Below, one piece after another: positions 30,199-31,918 of a DNA stretch of 31,918 bases (the stretch's first letter is position 1; every line of letters starts with the position of its first letter). The notes under the pieces were generated by a model, which was not told where the DNA came from, searched no databases, and was given only the letters and a program-made list of their open reading frames with translations. The position numbers and the translations under genes were made by a program. Source of the stretch: a virus. Where the stretch lies: positions 1 to 31,918 of the IMG/VR virus record IMGVR_UViG_3300025087_000237; one strand, 5' to 3'.

Positions 30199-30246
30199 CC
30201 TTCCGGCGGGGCGGATGCGCCTCTCCTCGCTGAACCCCCGCCGGAA
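30199..30246 (+). promoter_or_regulatory. Perfect 11-pair intergenic RNA hairpin
   Basis: TTCCGGCGGGG (30201-30211) pairs without mismatch with CCCCGCCGGAA (30236-30246). The loop of 24 bases contains CTCTCCTCGCTG, similar to the loop of the element at 26753. Both begin CCTTCCG. No U run follows. It ends the exonuclease-RecT operon segment and is probably an mRNA 3' protector or processing site. Confidence 0.65.
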
Positions 30247-30381
30247 TCTGCACAGGACGCACCGTAAGCGATTTTCACACACAGAGGTAAAATCCCCTAT
30301 TAACTTAACGATAAAATCGAACCTTGCCCCATCATTTAAACGCTGGCGGGCAAATATCAAACCATTTCAACTCAAAAGACT
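30247..30381. other. Intergenic stretch, no gene seen
   Basis: About 135 bases with no start codon that has a ribosome site. CGAT-AAA-ATCG (near 30308) is a small hairpin. No promoter of good quality is visible. Confidence 0.4.
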
Positions 30382-30684
30382 ATGAAAAAGAAACAGTCTG
30401 CAAAAAAACTTGAATCCCTCAAAGACAAAATCCACAATGCCGATATGACCATTGTAGAGGTCTGGCGTTTTTTAGTCTTTAAAAAATATATCAACTTCAC
30501 TGTTGATTTATTTTACAAGTGTCTCGAACCCAAAACTAAAATATCAATGCCCAAAACGCTTTGCGGGAAGCCGTTACCGGCGTTAATAGAATTAGTTTGC
30601 AAGCGTCCCCCGGTGAAGTTTTTGCGGGAACTGCGTCAGGAGCGGGCGGGCAAAAAAGTGGAAAAAATCAAGGAACAAAAATGA
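30382..30684 (+). CDS. Basic helical protein, unknown
   Basis: The product is 100 residues and highly Lys-rich at both ends (KKKQSAKKLESLKDKIHN; KKVEKIKEQK). The middle contains EVWRFLVFKKYINFTVDLFY, a helical hydrophobic segment. Ribosome site before ATG is weak (AAAAG). The stop overlaps the next ATG (ATGA), indicating coupling. It may bind nucleic acid. No family is recognised. Confidence 0.55.
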   Translation: MKKKQSAKKLESLKDKIHNADMTIVEVWRFLVFKKYINFTVDLFYKCLEPKTKISMPKTLCGKPLPALIELVCKRPPVKFLRELRQERAGKKVEKIKEQK

Positions 30685-31073
30685 ATTATAAATATATTGA
30701 CCCTTTATGGAAAAACCGTTGGTTAGGATTTGATGAATTATTATCTACTGAACAAAAGGTCAAAATTGCTATTCAATGTGCAATTTTGACTCATTGCCCT
30801 GATAATGATAATGATCCATTGTGGCTAAAATGGGCAGAAAATTGGCTATCGGGAAAAGATAGAACTTCCGCCGCCGCTCACACTGCAAAATATATTGCTT
30901 ATAAAGATTATTATTTAGAAGATTCTAAATTTAAAGCAGCGGAATCTGCAAGCGTTTATGCTCAATATCCTGAAAATGAATGGGACTGTTGGGGGGCAGT
31001 TATATGGGCACAAGGAGTCATTGATTTCGATTTATTAAAATTAATTTTACAAAATATTTCTGAAATTACTTGA
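30681..31073 (+). CDS. Truncated paralogue of the Ala-repeat family protein
   Basis: The product is 130 residues from the ATG at 30681, preceded by AAGGAAC. A longer reading from 30561 lies in another frame of the upstream gene and is rejected. Residues 23-66, with KVKIAIQCAILTH and WAENWLSGKDRTSAAAHTAK, match the second half of the protein at 27047-27604 (WAEDWLSGKDRT). It lacks the N-terminal domain and most of the Ala run. It is AT-rich, unlike its relative. The promoter of the next gene overlaps its last codon. Confidence 0.7.
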   Translation: MNYKYIDPLWKNRWLGFDELLSTEQKVKIAIQCAILTHCPDNDNDPLWLKWAENWLSGKDRTSAAAHTAKYIAYKDYYLEDSKFKAAESASVYAQYPENEWDCWGAVIWAQGVIDFDLLKLILQNISEIT

Positions 31074-31098
31074 CATTGTCGATAATAAGTGTTATACT
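31070..31098 (+). promoter_or_regulatory. Near-consensus sigma70 promoter
   Basis: TTGACA (31070-31075), 17 bases, TATACT (31093-31098). Only one -10 base differs from consensus. It begins at the stop codon of the upstream gene and serves the regulator at 31139 and the replication-like gene that follows. Confidence 0.8.
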
Positions 31099-31117
31099 AT
31101 TAGTGTGTAGTAATAAC
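31091..31117 (+). promoter_or_regulatory. Inverted repeat over the -10 box, likely operator
   Basis: GTTATACTA (31091-31099) and TAGTAATAAC (31108-31117) are inverted copies with one extra base, centred eight bases downstream of the -10. A repressor bound here would block the promoter. The XRE-type protein coded just behind it is the obvious candidate ligand. Confidence 0.6.
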
Positions 31118-31138
31118 ATTAATAATAAGGATAACACC

Positions 31139-31336
31139 GTGAAATCAAAAACCGAACTAAAACAACTCATCTATGACTCCAGAGTCCGGAGAATAGAATT
31201 AGCTGAAATATTAGGAATTTCTTACGAAACGCTTAATCAACAGCTAAACGGTCTGCGACCGATGACCGCAGAAATAGAAAATAAAATCCGTGATATTTGC
31301 GAAACACAACTCCGCAAACTCCAGAGTGTTGTATAA
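31139..31336 (+). CDS. Small XRE/Cro-type helix-turn-helix regulator
   Basis: The product is 65 residues from a GTG start at 31139, preceded by AAGGA nine bases upstream. An upstream TTG reading to 31070 lies in the promoter and is rejected. Residues 16-40, RRIELAEILGISYETLNQQL, are a helix-turn-helix in which the second helix starts at Ile-Ser-Tyr. The length fits a minimal Cro-like dimer. It lies behind an inverted repeat at its own promoter, so self-control of the replication operon is likely. No peptidase domain, so not a LexA-like repressor. Confidence 0.75.
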   Translation: MKSKTELKQLIYDSRVRRIELAEILGISYETLNQQLNGLRPMTAEIENKIRDICETQLRKLQSVV

Positions 31337-31352
31337 TGGGGCGGGGGACGAT

Positions 31353-31918
31353 ATGAAAAGAGGAACTCCGATACATCCCAAAATGCAGATTTTAGAAGAA
31401 GAATTACAAGTTGAAAGACCAACGGCAGTCGGAATAATGGAATTGCTTTGGCAATTCACCGCACAATTTGCTAAAGCGGGGAATATAGGAAAGTGGTCTA
31501 ATGCTCACATAGCCCAAAGTATTTATTGGAGAGGCGATCCAGATAAATTAATCGCCGCTTTGGTAAAATCACATTGGATTGACAAAAACGATAAGCATCG
31601 GTTAATTATTCACGACTGGTATGAGCATTGCGAAGATGCAGTGCATATGGCATTATCAAGAGCTACTGAATTATTTGCAGATGGCAAAATTCCAAAAATG
31701 AACAGATTACAAAAACCCGAACGAGATATATGCGAAGCGCGATTTAATGCGCTTGTGAGCGCACAACGAGCGCACAGTGAGCGCACAGTGAGCGCTCAAA
31801 ATGACATACCTTGTGCTGTGCGCACACCAGAAAGCGCACACACACAAGCGCACAATGACGAGCGCACTGCCTTTGCCTTAGCCCTCCCTAAGCCTTTGCC
31901 TAAGCCTTTGCCACAACC
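31353..31918 (+). CDS. Replication initiator-like protein, 3' end outside window
   Basis: At least 188 residues, cut by the window end. GGGGGA is before the ATG. Residues 20-120 (GIMELLWQFTAQFAKAGNIG, WRGDPDKLIAALVKSHWID, RLIIHDWYEHCEDAVHMALS) are the N-terminal winged-helix type domain of phage replication or DnaD-like proteins, in which HDWxxHxEDxVxxxLxRxxxxFADG is common. From residue 130 the sequence becomes low complexity (SAQRAHSERTVSAQNDIPCA) since the DNA is built of GCGCAC repeats, then PKPLPKPLP. This is where lambda O-type initiators have their origin repeats. Confidence 0.7.
   Translation, partial: MKRGTPIHPKMQILEEELQVERPTAVGIMELLWQFTAQFAKAGNIGKWSNAHIAQSIYWRGDPDKLIAALVKSHWIDKNDKHRLIIHDWYEHCEDAVHMALSRATELFADGKIPKMNRLQKPERDICEARFNALVSAQRAHSERTVSAQNDIPCAVRTPESAHTQAHNDERTAFALALPKPLPKPLPQ
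31757..31797 (+). repeat. Four 11-bp iterons within the replication gene
   Basis: GAGCGCAC starts at 31757, 31768 and 31779, and GAGCGCTC at 31790: exact 11-base spacing, close to one helical turn. Eleven is not a multiple of three, so the codons differ in each copy (SAQ, AHS, ERT) and the repeat is kept as DNA, not as protein. Confidence 0.8.
31818..31867 (+). repeat. Four further GCGCAC iterons at 14-bp spacing
   Basis: GTGCGCAC (31818), AAGCGCAC (31832, 31846) and GAGCGCAC (31860) follow at exact 14-base intervals. The first starts 28 bases, twice 14, behind the last copy of the preceding array. Again the period is not a multiple of three. Confidence 0.8.
31887..31910 (+). repeat. Two 12-bp tandem copies, codon-phased
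   Basis: CCTAAGCCTTTG occurs twice in a row and codes PKPLPKPL. As the period is a multiple of three, this may be a protein linker and not a site. It continues to the window end. Confidence 0.6.

Noticed and set aside
30561-30680. Longer N-terminus for the gene at 30681
   Set aside because: It runs in another frame through the end of the upstream gene, has no ribosome site, and the ATG at 30681 has AAGGAAC and an ATGA overlap.

Overview
The window reads as part of a tailed-phage (or prophage) genome, most likely from a short-tailed, podovirus-like virus. A closely packed late module lies on the minus strand (about 23300 down to 39). An early module lies on the plus strand (about 23740 to the window end). 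They diverge from an AT-rich intergenic region of about 600 bp. The late order is terminase small subunit-like, small membrane protein, terminase large subunit, portal, two small proteins, scaffold, major capsid, a probable capsid accessory protein, a repeat-rich protein with a signal peptide, two T7 gp11-like adaptors, a gp12-like tail nozzle protein, fibre-like and internal virion proteins, secreted proteins, and a lysis cassette (holin-like, M15 peptidase, small membrane proteins). There is no tape measure or tail sheath. The two adaptors plus a nozzle protein and a very large internal/ejection-type protein are what one expects of a short-tailed virion.

The host is uncertain. At least five late proteins begin with Sec-type signal peptides, and most of these end in Ala/Cys/Gly-Gln, a style common in the Fibrobacteres-Chlorobi-Bacteroidetes superphylum and related candidate phyla. 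The promoters, however, look like ordinary sigma70 sites (TTGACA, 17 bp, TATACT) rather than the Bacteroidota type. My guess is a lineage near, but not inside, Bacteroidota.

The early module is the unusual part. From 23790 to 26830 genes are separated by compact RNA structures: a perfect three-way junction (24425-24470), a complete type I hammerhead ribozyme core (24671-24721) that overlaps the stop codon of the upstream gene, a roughly 500-nt non-coding region full of hairpins with one clear pseudoknot and one potential kissing loop (25068-25576), a tRNA-like remnant lacking an anticodon arm (25584-25632), and two more long GC hairpins. Several structures are followed by the same arrangement: a G-free A/C/T spacer, then AGCGAGAG or a relative, then the start codon. 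This looks like a repeated leader design in which the polycistronic early transcript is cut or punctuated by RNA and each gene has its own unstructured ribosome landing site.

Farther right are small zinc-binding or membrane proteins, a member of an Ala-repeat phage protein family and its truncated paralogue, a DEDD-type 3'-5' exonuclease next to a RecT-like annealing protein, and a small XRE-type regulator behind a near-consensus promoter with an inverted repeat. Last comes the beginning of a replication-initiator-like protein. The coding sequence of this protein contains two regularly spaced arrays of GCGCAC repeats (11-bp then 14-bp period), out of step with the codons. This suggests a replication origin embedded in the initiator gene, as in lambda O.
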